Of a DNA stretch of 62,542 nt, positions 10,101-19,301 are shown one piece after another; the first letter of the stretch is position 1; every line of letters begins with the position of its first letter. The stretch comes from Amoebophrya sp. A120 (taxonomy: Eukaryota; Sar; Dinophyceae; Syndiniales; Amoebophryaceae). The stretch is from positions 203,212 through 265,753 of the forward strand of contig CAJINV010000006.1 in NCBI GenBank assembly GCA_905178155.1, read 5' to 3'. The notes below the pieces were generated by a model. That model was given only the letters and a program-made list of their open reading frames with translations. It was not told the DNA's origin and made no database searches. A program made the translations under genes and the position numbers.

Positions 10101-13100
10101 GTTTGTCCGCGTAGTGTAGTGCTGTTTGAGCTAGTTTAGCAGCATTACAGATCTAGTAGCTCGTGCTGATTGGAGCATGACAAATTTCAAAACCGCACTA
10201 GAAAATGCTTCTCATGGGGCTCCGCATGACAAACATTTTAAGCATGCAGAGTTGCATGACAACTATGGTGTGGGTACGTTTTTACTCAGGATAGCATGTT
10301 GTTCCTCATACGTCGGCGGCGGGGATCGGGATCGGGACCTCCTTATGAACTGGAAAAGTATCGCACTCGTTTAAATGCATTACAAATTTCGATTTCCTCA
10401 GCATGAGAAATAACATTTGTAATGCGGATTTAGATTTACAGTAAGAAAATTATCTGTAATGCATGATTGCAATGCGAGTACGATACTTTTGCACAGGATA
10501 TTCCTACGTTGGAGACGATTTCGGCTCAACCCTCCGCTACGGTCGTCAAGGTCATATGCAGTGCAAATATATCTGGGTCCTCTGGACTAAAGCTAAACTT
10601 GTAGTGCAAGAAGAACGACGAGGGAACAATAATGAATGGGCAGCACACTACAAGAACGACAACTCTATATACGTGGCCAACAAGCATGAGAAGTTTTTGA
10701 GCTGCTTTGTGTTGCGTATTCCGCATAATTGCAGTTTCTTGCGCTTTTGCGTCACTACAGATAGAACCATCTTTTTGTCCGATGGCAGAGAAGCATGACA
10801 AACCACTTGAATGCTTCCAGATTCAGTTTCAGACTCAGATCGATATTTGCAATGCATAGATGATGATCATCTTCTATGGAGAGAAAAAAGTTTGTCACAG
10901 TCACTAAGTTGCAGGTTTTGCATTACAAATTTTTTTTGCATCACAACCTCTCCTTGTATTGCAGAAACACTAGGGAAATCCCTTATGAAGTGAGGCTGTG
11001 ATGCATTTTTACGCATGACAGACAATTTTGTCTTGCAAAAATGCCCGTGAGTGATCGTGACGAACTTTTTTCTTTTGATATCTTCTCGGGCAGTTTTGTT
11101 CTTGCTGCCGTCCTCGACGGCGGTCCTGGCGCTTGAAAAAAATTTTCCAATAGTAGTTGGACCACCACTATGCATTGCAAAACTGTCTGGGTCTGGAAGA
11201 TTGCAACTTGTCATGCTAAATCCGAATCATGCAAAAATCTGTGTTGCATGAGTGCCAAAAGCTTTCCACTTTTGACCTAATCGAGAGGCAGTTTCTCATG
11301 CAGGATAGGCATGATAGAGGTCGCACAGAATCTGTCATGCTCGGTCGTGTATGACAGACCTCGCGCGTCATGGAAAACCTGCATGGCAAGTCTTGCAACC
11401 TTCCAGACCCAGACATTTTTACATTTGATAACCACCCGATGTTCTTATGATTTCGTCGTTGTGTTCGCGTTCCGCTTCCTTCCCCGTTCTTTCCGCGGGT
11501 TTCTGCTCTTGCCAAAAGCCGTATGGGGGTGCACAACTTCCCCTCCCCCTCATTTGTATTTTTGCATGGACAGCAATACAAACACCACCGCACATGGAGC
11601 CTGTGCATGACAAAGTCATGTGCCTAGTGTAGGACTGTTCTTTGGGCTTCCGGAATTTGTCATGCAAACAGTCCCACAGCGCAGCAATAGCCTTGGGAAT
11701 TTGGCATGACAAATGAGGGGGAGGGGGGGTTCTTGTGCACTCTCATAAGTTGGTGTTTCCGAACATCTCCGCATACGCCACGGCGTACAGCTCGTCCAGC
11801 CGCTTTTGCTCCTCTATGGGACTCTCAAACGTTACATTCTCAGCTTTTACATGAATTTGTAATGCAAGTGTCACAGTGGGGACGGAGCCCCCGTACTGTA
11901 CGGGGCCCCCAGTACAAACAGGCACCTGCAAACAAATTATGCTATTGGAAAACAGCCGAAATCTGCATTTTTTATACAAACGTATGTGCCGCCAAAGGTA
12001 CCCGTTCGCACCGTACAGGGTTACCAAATACACAGGCCCGACGGGAATCTCCGGAGGCCCCGTGATCAACAGGTCGGTCCGTTTTGTACAGGGCCCAACT
12101 CTGCATGACAACTATGTAAACGGCGCGCGCTGCCACCGCGCCCGTCGTCAATAGATCTACAGGCCTTCGTGAGCACGGCGCCGCCATAGCCAAGCACTTC
12201 GCTTGCCTACATCAATAAGTCTGCCCCTCGTAAAACTATGCTGCCCTCCCTGCCCCGGCATGCACTGCAGCGCCCGTGTTCCCACTCACAACATCAAGTC
12301 GCGCGCGCGCGCGCTGGTGCGCGGCTGCTCAGCCGACATGCTTTTCCACTTTCCATCTCTGACTACGTCTCTCTTTTCGCTGTTTCCTATACAAATCCGT
12401 GTTCGGAGGTGCCCCGTTGCACAGCCCCGTCCGTCTTCTCTTTTCTACAATTTCGTGCCTTTTTTGTACACTTTTCCTGTTTACTCATGAACATATTTTG
12501 TATAAGAGGGCCCGTACCGTCAGGGGTACCCGTTTGTACAGCTTCACAAGAACCGCAACCGTCAAAGGGGCAAGCTTGCTGCTTTCGCATCACAGACTTG
12601 GCACAGATTTAGATGCTGTTTAGGCCTCCGAAGATTTGTCATGCGAAGCAGCTTGCTCTTCTTGCGGCTTACGGTAGTTTTGCATGACAAATTCCTGTAA
12701 CAGTTGAGAATGTAACGTTTGAGAACTCCATCTCCATATCCTCGTCTTCGACGGGGCTCGGAGTTGTAGACTTGTCTTCAGTATGAAATGCAAATATGTC
12801 TGAGATTTGTCATGCCTGTCCGGCATGACCAAAAAGTTTGTGATGCGTGTCCAAGAAGAGACCCTTCTGCCTGTCATGCAAAAACGCAGTTTGTCATGCG
12901 AAAAACGCAACGCAGAGAAGCGCAGATATTTCTCATGCTCGCTTGTGCATTACAGAGCATTCACTATTCCCAACGCAGCATTACAAGTTTCCAGACCCAG
13001 ACATTTTTGCAGTTGATATTCAGACGGCGGGTCGTGAAGGCGTAGCGAGGACAACCCAGCTCCGGTTAATATTGTCCTCGTGGTCGTGTCCTGCTCCTCT

Positions 13101-16100
13101 ATGGCGCCAGCACAAGCTGAACGCGTTTGCTCGAAGCTCTTTGCTTCTCGCGTTGCAGCACTGCCACCGGCTTCCTCCTCTTTCAGACTACAGCCGGGAA
13201 GACTACTCCTGCTTCCTCCGCTTTTAGCACTTTTCATGATAACAGATTCCGGGAGACGGGTCAAAATGGATGAGAAATCGACTCTCGGAATAAAGGACAG
13301 TGGACCACGCTCTGCAACTTCTTCCGGGCGTGAAGAAGATGATCGTGGTGGTTGAAAGGCCGGGGCCTCATCCACCTTTTCTTGCACGTCCACCTTCACG
13401 AATGCTGGCGTTCGATCGCTTGTTGATGATACTCCCGCGGCCGCGCAGCGTCCATTATAGTTTGTTGTATGTGCACGTGCAACATCTGCCGACGTGAGAA
13501 GTTGTCCTGTCTCACTTGTTCGTCGTCGTGCTGTGCAAGCGTTATTCAAAAAAGCGTCTCCTCCATCTCCGACGTCTTGAGGCCCGTTTCTTCGGGTCAT
13601 GGCGCTGCAGGAGCAGCTCCTGTCAGCGCTATGCACTTCCTGATCTAGTAGTACCGAGCGCGTTCCTCGTAGTTCTTCCGGCACGTAGTTTTTCATGCCG
13701 AGGGGGGTTTGCTTTGCAGTTACTCCTGTTGCCTTATGCATTGCAAATATATCTGGGTTGTCATGCGAGTGTCCGAATCATACGCACACTGTATTGCGAA
13801 GCAGCGCATGACAAGTTTCTGAGCGACTCTATCTAGCGTCAACCGCATGGCAAAATTGCCTTTTTGCATGGCAAACAAGTGGCACTGTAGCGCACGGAGC
13901 ATGACAGACTTTTCTCTATTGTCGACCAAGCATGACAAACTTGCATTCTTCCAGACCCAGACATATTTGCATGTGATATGCCTCTGCGCTGGCGGTACTC
14001 GTCGTCCACTGCGGGATCGTTGGCGCTGTTGGTTTCTTCAAAATTGACTTCGGAGGAAATGTATGCATTGCAAAATCAAAATTGTCGTCGAATGAGTACT
14101 ACAAAACAGCCAGCATAGCATTAATATTACTCCGGCGGTTCGGAGTCGAATTGCAATACAAATTTTTACTTCACGAACAAAAACGCAGTTTGTCAACGTG
14201 CTAGGTAGAAGATCAGTATCAGGCAATAGCAAAACGATAAATCTGTCATGCGTGGCCGCGACTACTAGCTACCACACTACCAGTACGACTGCGATGCTTT
14301 TCATCTTGCAGGGGATAACACGACAGCACATTGTGCCGCTTTTCCGGGGGCAGCGGCGTGGTGCGTTTCCGCAGGTGGTTGGCTGCTCGGTCTTCCGGCT
14401 CTTGTAGTGACAGAGAAGAACTACTACCAGGGAAAGAGAATCTACTTTCTTCGGTGAAATAATCGACGCAAGAAGTAGCCGTAGGATTTTTCTTATCAAG
14501 TGCAAAAATGTCTGGGTCTGGAAGAATATATGTTTGTCATGCTTGTCTGGCATGACTCTTAAATCTGTCATGCACGTTACCCAAGAGCTCCGTTTTTCTG
14601 TGATGCAGAAGCGCAGTTTGTCATGCAGAATAGGCAACAGCTAGGAGCTCAGAAACTTGTCATGCTGACCCAGCATTTGTAGCCTCATCATGAGACGCTA
14701 CCCAGCATCACAAGTTCCCAGACCCAGACATTTTTACATTTGATATTTCTTGCTCGTCATATCAGCTGTTGTTGTACCAAACAGCCGCGGGTCGCTATCG
14801 AAAGGAAAAATCCCCCCTCCCCATATCGAAATGGAAATCTGTGATGCGGGATTTGTGTACCCAAATCGCCTTTGTCTTGCAGTAGAAGACTGCAGGTAGA
14901 TGCAAAGCCCGAGTAGAGGCCATTTGGTGTAGGCCCCTAGCAAGGCAGGCGCGTCCTCCTTAGGACATACAGCATTACCAATTGCCTGCAGAACGCGGCG
15001 GGGTTTTTGGGTTTGCCTTCTTGCAATACAGAGACGATTTGAGGTCTCAAATCGGCATCACAAATTTTCAGAAGTATCCCGTTTTGATATGGGGAGGGGG
15101 GATTTTTCCTTTCGATAGTCACTAGGCAGGCCGGTCGCCGACGACGCGCAGTGGATCTTCTGCACGACGCCGGGCTCCTGCAACAAGACGTAGCCGCGTG
15201 ACGACGACCCGTTGTCATCTTCGCCTTTTTTCGCAACGGCGACGGAGGTGGTATTGCTGGTTGAAGGTCTGTTCACTCCACCTTTCGACGTCGTTTTTGG
15301 CCGCGGGGGGACGGAGCAAGCAGCAGGGGACGATCCAGCTGCAGTCTTCTTGATAGGGGTATCAAATGCAAATATGTCTAGGTCTGGAAACTTGTAATGC
15401 TGAGTTGTGAATAGTAAGTGCTCTGTAATGCACAGCCAAGCATGAGAAATATTTGCGGGGCTACAGTGTTGCGTTTTCCGCATGACAAACTGCGTCTTTG
15501 CATGACAAGCAAATGGGTCTCTTCTTGGACACGCATCACAGACTTTTCAGTCATGCCAGACAAGCATGACAAACCTTGCATCTTTCCCGACCCAGACATT
15601 TTTGCAATGCATACGGGGGGACGGAGCAAGCAGCAGGTGACGATCTACCTGAAGATCCTCGTCCATCTGCAGTCTTCTTGTATCGCAAGAATAAACTGTT
15701 TCACTGTGAACTTGTGATGCAGAAAATGGATCGCAGACGTGTGTGTCATGCTACACATGCAAGACAGTTGATTTCTAGCTGTGTATTCCCTTGGGAACCC
15801 CGCATGACAGATTTTCAGTGTCATGCGTAACAAACTTGTGATGCAGATTTTGCAAAATCAGCACAGTGAAACAGTTTTTTCGTGGGATATCTTGATAGTA
15901 TCGACTAGTACTGAGCTGCCCTGTGTTACCGCAGGGGTCGTACTACTCAAAAATACAGCGGGTCCTTTATTCATCGCACGCCGGGCTGAGGACGACCGCC
16001 CCCGGGACGACCTGGACCGCGGCGGTTCTTGCTGTTGGGTTGTGCGCCGGATTAATAACATCGGCAGCGTGTTGTGTTCCCTACGAAAGCACTCCCGGAT

Positions 16101-18105
16101 CCCGAGCGCTAGGCCCTTGATGCATTGCAAAAACGTCTGGGTCTGGAAGAATGAGCGATTTGTCATGCAGCTTTTCCATGGCCCATGAGGTCTGGAATGC
16201 AGGACCTAGCATGACAGACTCTGTGGGATCTCTCTGATGCCTATCCTGCATGAGAAACTCCCTCCCGACTTGGTCAAAACTGGACGACTTTTGGTAATCA
16301 TGCAACACAGATTTTTGCATGCTCCAGATTTAGCATGACAAGTTGCATTCTTCCAGACCCAGACACTTTTACATTTGATACCCTTGATGCCCTTCTGATC
16401 GAGTTTTCCGGTCGTCTGGGTTAGGTAAATTTTTAAACAATCTGCCCGCACCGCAGCCTCCCGCCTCTCGTCGCTGATCCGTCGCTATGCATTGCAAAAG
16501 TATCGCACTCGTATAAATGCATTACGGATTTCCTCAGCATAAAAAATAAAATTTGTAATGCGGACTTACCTTTTCCTTCAGCAAAAGATTTGTAATCCAT
16601 GTTTGCGATTACTACGGGTGCGATACTTTTGCACAGGATAGTCGCCAAATCTCGCGGAGTTCCGACTGCAATAAAATTTCGAGCTTCGCCGCAATGTCCT
16701 TGTCACCGCCTTGCGCAAAGCCGGTTTTCCGTCGTTGCTCCGGGGAGAGGAGGTGCTGATGAATGAGTTCTTTCTCGTAGTTGTCGTCTAGTTTCTGGTT
16801 CGCGTAAACAATGGTAACAGTCTCGTCGAGGTCGTGATCCGTATTAGTTTTGATTGATGCGCGGACCGCGGTTTTTCTTTCCACCTCCGAGGTCGTGTCC
16901 TTTGCAGCGTCCGGGTCCGCCCCCTCCTGCAGGTGGTTCGATTTATTCATCTTCAATATCACACTGAAAAATCCCCCCTCCCCATATCAAAACGGAAATC
17001 TGTGATGCAGATTTGTGGGCACAAATCAGCTTTGTGATGCTAGAGGGCAAAAATGCTAGAGGGTTGTAGTGCTGTCTAGTGTGGGAAAGTGTTGCAGCTC
17101 GAGGATGACAGGAGGCAACTGGAAGTGGGAAACAGCATGACAGATTGCCTGCAATTTACGCCGCAGCTTCGTCTCTTGGCCTTCTAGCAATACAAGTCGA
17201 TTTGTGTACTCAAATACAGCATCACAAATTCGCGCATCTTCCGTTTCCGCTATGGGGTGGGGGCTTTTTTCACTTTGATATTCAAGACCACTCGCTTTGC
17301 AGTGTCATCCTCTTTTACATTTTCCTGTTCGAATTTGAAAGTGCACAACTCCCCCTCCCCGTCATTTGTCATGCAAAGAGCCTAATTCAATGCGCCTTGG
17401 CTCTTGGCACTATTTGCATGACAAGTTCTGGCACAGCCCAAATGACACTGGACTCCTGTCCAAATTTGTCATGCAAAACCTGTATTGTTGCTGACGCTTG
17501 TATTGCTGTTCATGCAATACAAATGAGGGGGAGGGGGACTTATGCACTTTCATATCGAATTTGATGCGCTTCGCGCTCCTCGCCCGCGAGCGCGACGTAG
17601 CTGGGTTCTGGGCTCCTGTCGAGCAGGACCGCTTGTTTCTGGGACCGAATGCGTTCCTCGGGCCGCTCACAATAAGGCTGGCCTTGTTCTTAGCTGCGTC
17701 GGTTGTCGTTCTATCTGTAGCTCTTTCATCTCCACCCGAGCCGGACGATGCACTGGAATTATTTCTGTGACCACTGAGCATAATTCCTTTTGCTGCTTCG
17801 CCGGCTTTGGGATGATCCCGATGCGGCTTCGTATTTGCGCCACTACTTCTTTCGCGGAGATCATGACGCGAGCGCAGCTTGCTCTCTCCTTCTACCCGGG
17901 AAGATGTTGCCTGCGCCCGGTCTTTCTGGATAAAGTAGTTGCTGGCGAGGACGCCGCGGCAGTGGGGGCCCACGCGGTTCTTGCCGTCGTTGACATTGCT
18001 GGCAAAAGTGCTCTTGCCCGTCCCAATCATCCTGGACGACAGCGGCAAAGGATCCGCGACCTTTGCATTCAGAAAAGACTTGTCCGAATCAAGCTCCTTT
18101 TGCAT
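4161..18105 (-). CDS. g02: large RS-rich low-complexity protein with 30 introners
   Basis: Unrecognised protein of about 1,900 aa. The start is the ATG at 18105-18103, the first in its frame after an upstream stop; an additional 5' exon cannot be excluded. The stop is at 4161. Thirty introners (about 59 percent of the span) are removed to leave one continuous frame: I translated every exon and all but the 6490-6782 junction stay in frame. Seen along the protein: Ser/Arg/Gly-rich N-terminus; a charged helical part (ELREIW, DERREAAVRADCLKIY); duplicated IKKTA-type segments; near residue 965 an RS-rich stretch (RRRSRSRSPPPTY, RSRSRSRHRN) followed by Ser/Gly-rich sequence; a tract with ITEKELAELERM; near residue 1560 a Glu/Lys/Arg/Ala-rich coiled coil (EKQQKRQEQRDARD); then VFYGHAKPKTILDIVKKQEW; and an Ala/Gly/Pro/Val-rich tail. 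RS segments are typical of nuclear splicing-related proteins, so a nuclear role is an inference only. Part of it is duplicated at 18696-19301 and 46291-51560. Confidence 0.75.
4873..5059. mobile_element. Introner F9 in g02
   Basis: 187 bp. The arms contain AAATTGATTGCCGCACAC and its mirror GTGTGCGGAAATAAATTT. Repeat TTCGC (4868-4872) versus GTCGC (5060-5064). Removing it is what continues g02 beyond an apparent stop at 4983, into the Ala/Pro-rich tail. Confidence 0.8.
5183..5444. mobile_element. Introner F1 in g02
   Basis: 262 bp. Arms are TATGGATTGCAAAAATGTC and its mirror ending GCATTTGGTA. Repeat GTCTT versus GTCGT. Joins RKDD to EKEA in frame. Confidence 0.85.
5473..5687. mobile_element. 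Introner F5-like in g02
   Basis: 215 bp with degenerate F5 arms (GTGCGCATAAACTACTCCCC). Flanks CTGGA and CTAGC. Removal joins KQAKL to AEKK in frame. Confidence 0.75.
5840..6133. mobile_element. Introner F1 variant in g02
   Basis: 294 bp, TATGCATTGC left end and TTGCAGTTGATA right end. Repeat CCTGG versus GCTGG. Joins EPAQ to ETAEK. Confidence 0.82.
6188..6449. mobile_element. Introner F1 in g02
   Basis: 262 bp, complete F1 arms. Perfect repeat TTCCG at 6183-6187 and 6450-6454. Joins FVRSE to VVSAM. Confidence 0.92.
6490..6782. mobile_element. Introner F8 in g02
   Basis: About 293 bp bounded by GTGTCAGGATCGAAATCGAC and a mirrored end reading CTGACAC. No convincing 5-bp repeat. The flanking exons read QIKDMEV and TPIKELVTIF; the exact cut is unresolved. 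Confidence 0.65.
6817..7049. mobile_element. Introner F2 in g02
   Basis: 233 bp. Arms are TATCCAGTGGAAAAGCGTCG and its mirror ending TTGCACTGGATA. Flanks CGCCC and AGTCC are a poor repeat, but equal-length removal keeps the frame into ASYQIKD. Confidence 0.8.
7128..7448. mobile_element. Introner F4 in g02
   Basis: 321 bp, arms with the CCCCCCTCCCCATATC tract and its mirror. Repeat GGCGG versus CGCGG. Joins AGRA to AWAA. Confidence 0.88.
7556..7807. mobile_element. Introner F1 in g02
   Basis: 252 bp. Perfect repeat CGCCG at 7551-7555 and 7808-7812. Joins DHPPA to WGYAR. Confidence 0.93.
7962..8172. mobile_element. Introner F6 in g02
   Basis: 211 bp bounded on the minus strand by donor CT|CTCAGATG and acceptor CGTT|TGAGAGC, the same rule as the other F6 copies. 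Joins ATKL to ESPILEAK in frame. No clear 5-bp repeat. Confidence 0.78.
8205..8459. mobile_element. Introner F1 in g02
   Basis: 255 bp. Perfect repeat CGCGG at 8200-8204 and 8460-8464. Joins DEGAPR to AAAQL. Confidence 0.92.
9603..9853. mobile_element. Introner F1 between duplicated RS exons of g02
   Basis: 251 bp. Perfect repeat CTCCT at 9598-9602 and 9854-9858. The exons on its two sides are near copies (RLRSRTRSRSRHRN and RLRSRSRSRHRN, each followed by a WPRE motif). Confidence 0.92.
10014..10293. mobile_element. Introner F3 in g02
   Basis: 280 bp, starting CATCCTGAGTAAAAACG and ending TTTTTACTCAGGATA. Perfect repeat GCATG. Joins YEEQH to AIGYS. Confidence 0.92.
10344..10500. mobile_element. 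Introner F2 in g02
   Basis: 157 bp, arms TATGAACTGGAAAAGTATCG and mirror. Repeat CTCCT versus TTCCT. Sits inside the RS stretch, joining LQRR to RSRSRS. Confidence 0.9.
10555..10858. mobile_element. Introner F1 variant in g02
   Basis: 304 bp, TATGCAGTGC left end and GCAATGCATA right end. Flanks GGTCA and GATGA match weakly, yet equal-length removal keeps the frame (ARED to LDDRS). The left edge of the 8-kb duplication (10672) falls inside it. Confidence 0.8.
10875..11080. mobile_element. Introner F7 in g02
   Basis: 206 bp. Arms are TATGGAGAGAAAAAAGTTTG and its mirror ending TTCTTTTGATA. Perfect repeat TCTTC at 10870-10874 and 11081-11085. Confidence 0.93.
11169..11430. mobile_element. Introner F1 in g02
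   Basis: 262 bp. Perfect repeat ACCAC at 11164-11168 and 11431-11435. Joins RTSG to GPTTI. The duplicated version of this introner is the one split by the 27-kb block (breakpoint at 11276-11282 equivalents). Confidence 0.93.
11522..11747. mobile_element. Introner F5 in g02
   Basis: 226 bp with G-rich and C-rich arms around CATTTG/CAAATG. Flanks AGCCG and AGTTG. Removal skips an in-frame stop and joins FGNTN to FWQEQ. Confidence 0.85.
11828..12723. mobile_element. Introner F6 in g02 carrying a nested insertion
   Basis: 896 bp here versus 215 bp in the second copy (46840-47054). Donor TT|CTCAAACG and acceptor CGTT|TGAGAG on the minus strand join DMEMEF to ESPIEEQK in frame. The excess length is the insertion at 11869-12546. 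Confidence 0.8.
11869..12546. mobile_element. 678-bp insertion inside an introner
   Basis: Present in this copy and absent from the otherwise near-identical copy at 46880. It is flanked by CAAG at 11865-11868 and 12547-12550. Both ends are rich in GTAC and GGGGCC-type palindromes, and the termini TGTCAC and TGTGAA (reverse complement) are similar. No coding region was recognised. Confidence 0.75.
12782..13018. mobile_element. Introner F1 in g02, left arm shortened
   Basis: 237 bp. Perfect repeat TTCAG at 12777-12781 and 13019-13023. The left arm lacks about 20 bp that the second copy (47113-47368) retains. Joins PPSE to DKST. Confidence 0.9.
13735..13978. mobile_element. Introner F1 variant in g02
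   Basis: 244 bp, TATGCATTGC left end and GCATGTGATA right end. Perfect repeat TGCCT. Joins ASAE to ATGVT. Confidence 0.92.
14062..14317. mobile_element. Introner F2-like, diverged arms, in g02
   Basis: 256 bp, TATGCATTGC left end and GGGGATA right end. Flanks AAATG and ACACG do not match, but equal-length removal joins VLSC to PPKSI in frame. Confidence 0.72.
14494..14745. mobile_element. Introner F1 in g02
   Basis: 252 bp, arms TATCAAGTGCAAAAATGTC and mirror. Perfect repeat TTTCT. Joins MTSKK to NPTAT. Confidence 0.93.
14796..15117. mobile_element. Introner F4 in g02
   Basis: 322 bp, arms TATCGAAAGGAAAAATCCCC and mirror. Repeat GTCGC versus GTCAC. Joins GLPSD to PRLFG. Confidence 0.9.
15360..15613. 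mobile_element. Introner F1 between duplicated exons of g02
   Basis: 254 bp. Repeat AGGGG versus CGGGG. The two flanking exons are tandem copies, each starting IKKTA and ending SPAACSVPP. Confidence 0.9.
15681..15899. mobile_element. Introner F7-like in g02
   Basis: 219 bp with arms containing AAACTGTTTCACTGTG and its mirror, ending GTGGGATA. Perfect repeat TCTTG at 15676-15680 and 15900-15904. Confidence 0.9.
16119..16380. mobile_element. Introner F1 variant in g02
   Basis: 262 bp, GATGCATTGCAAAAACGTC left and ACATTTGATA right. Perfect repeat CCCTT. Joins KGIKG to LALGI. Confidence 0.92.
16496..16640. mobile_element. Introner F2 in g02
   Basis: 145 bp, canonical F2 arms. Perfect repeat GTCGC at 16491-16495 and 16641-16645. 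Joins REIWR to RISDE. Confidence 0.94.
16957..17280. mobile_element. Introner F4 in g02
   Basis: 324 bp, arms TATCACACTGAAAAATCCCC and mirror. Perfect repeat TTCAA at 16952-16956 and 17281-17285. Joins RVVL to KMNKS. Confidence 0.94.
17334..17554. mobile_element. Introner F5 in g02
   Basis: 221 bp, arms with GAAAGTGCACAACTCCCCC and mirror. Perfect repeat TCGAA. Joins KRIKFE to QENVK. Confidence 0.93.
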
Positions 18106-18695
18106 CTTTTCTTCATACAACTGTCTCGAGATGATGAACAAAACAGGACCAGAAAGGATGTCCTCGAGTTTTAGGTTGACAGCTTATCATATCAAGCGGA
18201 TAGACAGTGTAGTTTCTATGATCGCTTCAATTCATCTTATTTATATAAGGCTTGCCGCACTAGGTAGCGACAGTAGATCTATGTTGTGTTCCATTTTTTC
18301 CATTTCTGCACTGCTGACTGTATCAGACACAAAACTCAAGCTAATTTTTGTTGTGTGAAAAAAATTCTTCGCGTTTTTTAAGCAGATGAGAGTTTTTAAA
18401 GCCAATTGATACAAAGCCAAGCGTGAACGAAAATTCTTCAAAATCTCCATCAACCCAAAATGCTACAGAAACGAAACAGTTGCCATCTTCCATCCACCTC
18501 ATCCAGCCTTCGCAATTTTTGTTCTTTGCATCAACACCAAAGCGCAAATCCCCATTGGATTCTGATTCCAACATCAGGTCTTGTTTTATAGACAGCAGCA
18601 GTTTAAGTTTTGCTTTTGTTTCCTTCCAGCACTATCAGACAAACTTTCGAAAAACAAACTTTCGCCTTCACACATGTTGTGAAAAACAATTCAAT
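18106..18695. other. 5' flank of g02, no supported gene
   Basis: AT-rich sequence upstream of the g02 start. The part from about 18290 is repeated with roughly 10 percent divergence at 51770-52182. No introner arms were seen and no promoter motif can be defended. Confidence 0.5.
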
Positions 18696-19301
18696 ATGTG
18701 GCCAACAAGCATGAGAAGTTTTTGAGCTGCTTTGTGTTGCGTATTCCGCATAATTGCAGTTTCTTGCGCTTTTGCGTCACTACAGATAGAACCATCTTTT
18801 TGTCCGATGGCAGAGAAGCATGACAAACCACTTGAATGCTTCCAGATTCAGTTTCAGACTCAGATCGATATTTGCAATGCATAGATGATGATCATCTTCT
18901 ATGGAGAGAAAAAAGTTTGTCACAGTCACTAAGTTGCAGGTTTTGCATTACAAATTTTTTTTGCATCACAGCCTCTCCTTGTATTGCAGAAACACTAGGG
19001 AAATCCCTTATGAAGTGAGGCTGTGATGCATTTTTACGCATGACAGACAATTTTGTCTTGCAAAAATGCCCGTGAGTGATCGTGACGAACTTTTTTCTTT
19101 TGATATCTTCTCGGGCAGTTTTGTTCTTGCTGTTGTCCTCGACGATGGTCCTGGTGCTTGAAAAAATTTTTCCAATAGTAGTTGGGCCCCCACTATGCAT
19201 TGCAAAACTCTCTGGGTCTGGAAGATTGCAACTTGTCATGCTAAATCCGAATCATGCAAAAATCTGTGTTGCATGAGTGCCAAAAGCTTTCCACTTTTGA
19301 C
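18696..19301 (-). pseudogene. g02 copy B, fragment 1
   Basis: This corresponds to 10672-11276 of g02. It holds the right half of an F1-variant introner (to 18883), a complete F7 introner (18900-19105), the exon encoding GGPTTIGK and SKNKTARED (19106-19193) and the left part of an F1 introner (19194-19301), which stops where the 27-kb block begins. Introner sequence matches copy A almost perfectly, while the short exon carries about eight substitutions, mostly amino-acid changing. It cannot encode a protein alone; its other half starts at 46291. Confidence 0.8.
18900..19105. mobile_element. Introner F7, copy B of 10875-11080
   Basis: 206 bp, one visible difference from copy A. Perfect repeat TCTTC on both sides. 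Confidence 0.92.

Larger units (their letters stand above)
10672..18695. repeat. 8-kb tandem duplication unit, copy A
   Basis: Its second copy starts immediately at 18696 with the equivalent of 10672 and, after an interruption, continues at 46291-52182. The stretch 11282-17220 is nearly identical to 46291-51560. The last 400 bp (18290-18695) is only about 90 percent identical to 51770-52182 by eye. Confidence 0.8.

Noticed and set aside
11743-12111. Stop at 11743 as the end of g02
   Set aside because: It falls in the F5 introner arm; excision of 11522-11747 continues the frame into FWQEQK.
18238-18252. TATA-like sequence upstream of g02
   Set aside because: A single AT-rich match in AT-rich DNA; dinoflagellate-lineage promoters are not known to rely on TATA boxes, so it has no predictive weight.
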